From Nitrospirae bacterium CG2_30_53_67 (GTDB taxonomy: Bacteria > CG2-30-53-67): a DNA stretch of 6,346 nucleotides. The stretch covers positions 1 through 6,346 of the forward strand of contig MNYV01000102.1 in NCBI GenBank assembly GCA_001873285.1, given 5' to 3'. Below, one piece after another: positions 6,119 through 6,346 of this stretch. Below the pieces are notes generated by a model. It was not told the DNA's origin. It saw only the letters and a list, made by a program, of their open reading frames with translations, and did not search any database. Positions within the stretch are counted from its first letter, which is position 1; each line of letters begins with the position of its first letter. The translations under genes were made by a program, and so were the position numbers.

Positions 6119-6170
6119 TTTAAGCGGCCCTGAGGTGGTCAAGTAAAAATGGACACTTATTTAAGCGGCC
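6119..6170. repeat. Direct repeat TTTAAGCGGCC flanking the IS tip
   Basis: TTTAAGCGGCC occurs at 6119-6129, just outside the presumed IS end, and at 6160-6170, inside the element where it overlaps the transposase stop codon. The offset is 41 bases. It is too long for a normal IS3-family target duplication and lies on both sides of only one IS end. It may mark a partial duplication or a slightly different IS boundary. Confidence 0.55.
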
Positions 6171-6346
6171 TTTCTTAAAAGCCACATACGCTCGTACTCC
6201 CTGGGACTCAGATATCCAAGATAAGAATGACGCCGTTTACTATTATAGAACATCTCGATGTAGTCAACGATGTCTGTCCTGGCTTCGTTCCTGGTATTGT
6301 AATTTGTGAAAAATACCCGTTCTGTTTTCAGGCTGCCAAAGAAACT
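6131..6346 (-). mobile_element. IS3-family insertion sequence, 3' end only (continues past the right edge)
   Basis: The transposase tail at 6161-6346 is followed by about 30 bases that look like an IS3-family terminal inverted repeat: TGAGGTGGTCAAGTAAAAAT then GGACACT, beginning with the TG common to these ends. The boundary at 6131 is inferred from that TG and is not proven, because the other end lies outside the window. No target duplication can be assessed. Confidence 0.75.
6161..6346 (-). CDS. IS3-family transposase OrfB, C-terminal 61 residues (5' part outside window)
   Basis: The frame is open from the right edge to TAA at 6163-6161. It reads SFFGSLKTERVFF, then ARTDIVDYIEMFYNSKRRHSYLGYLSPREYER, the typical end of the IS3-family DDE integrase core (rve domain). 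The third catalytic acidic residue of the DD(35)E triad normally sits immediately before SFF, so it would be encoded just beyond 6346. No stop or frameshift interrupts the visible part. Whether the full transposase is intact cannot be judged from this window. OrfB is usually made as an OrfAB fusion by programmed -1 frameshifting upstream. Confidence 0.93.
   Translation of the reverse strand, partial: SFFGSLKTERVFFTNYNTRNEARTDIVDYIEMFYNSKRRHSYLGYLSPREYERMWLLRKAA

Larger units (their letters stand above)
5815..6160. other. Gene-poor junction between the flavoprotein and the IS terminus
   Basis: No intact gene was found here. The part next to the flavoprotein (5815-5910) is AT-rich and must hold or transmit the operon's promoter, but no hexamer pair was convincing. 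ATTGATCAAT (5813-5822) is a ten-base palindrome covering the flavoprotein start codon; it could be an operator or chance. The rest holds the hairpin repeat, a short coding-like remnant and the IS end, described separately. The mixture points to a site of repeated insertion and decay. Confidence 0.6.

Noticed and set aside
1-6346. CRISPR array, tRNA or rRNA genes
   Set aside because: No regularly spaced repeats, cloverleaf or conserved rRNA segments were seen on either strand.

Overview
The window looks like a chromosomal stretch of an anaerobic, Desulfobacterota-type (former deltaproteobacterial) bacterium with balanced base composition. This is inferred from gene style: an Isf-type Fe-S flavoprotein, a YHS/HMBD copper ATPase, and C-rich hairpin repeats of a kind often seen in such genomes. 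No rRNA or marker gene fixes the taxon.

Left part (1-1260), minus strand: a complete FMN-controlled transcription unit. It has a sigma70-like promoter (1219-1247), an FMN riboswitch aptamer (about 1077-1193), an intrinsic terminator as expression platform (1020-1049), and ribD (933 to beyond the left edge). RibD carries out the deaminase and reductase steps of riboflavin synthesis, so excess FMN should stop its own synthesis by premature termination.

Middle-left (1341-2758), plus strand: a divergently transcribed gene with its own promoter and RBS. It encodes an unrecognised, probably exported protein of about 448 residues. The frame is broken by one extra C in a six-C run (1912-1917), so the gene appears as two overlapping ORFs. 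An imperfectly T-tailed hairpin (2804-2820) lies between it and the convergent genes to the right.

Middle-right (2835-5814), minus strand: a compact probable operon. The order of transcription is an Isf-like flavoprotein (5814-5323), a Cu(+)-type P1B ATPase with N-terminal YHS and heavy-metal-binding domains (5282-2997), and a small His-containing ORF (2978-2835). The small ORF follows the ATPase stop codon in the same reading frame and was found by reading the strand directly. Export of copper or silver next to a redox flavoprotein suggests a metal or redox stress module, but no metal-responsive operator was recognised.

Right end (5815-6346): a gene-poor junction with signs of rearrangement. 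It holds a three-hairpin palindromic repeat (5911-6016), a short coding-like remnant resembling the end of an MNT-type nucleotidyltransferase domain (6034-6108), and the terminus of an IS3-family element with the last 61 codons of its transposase (6161 to the right edge).
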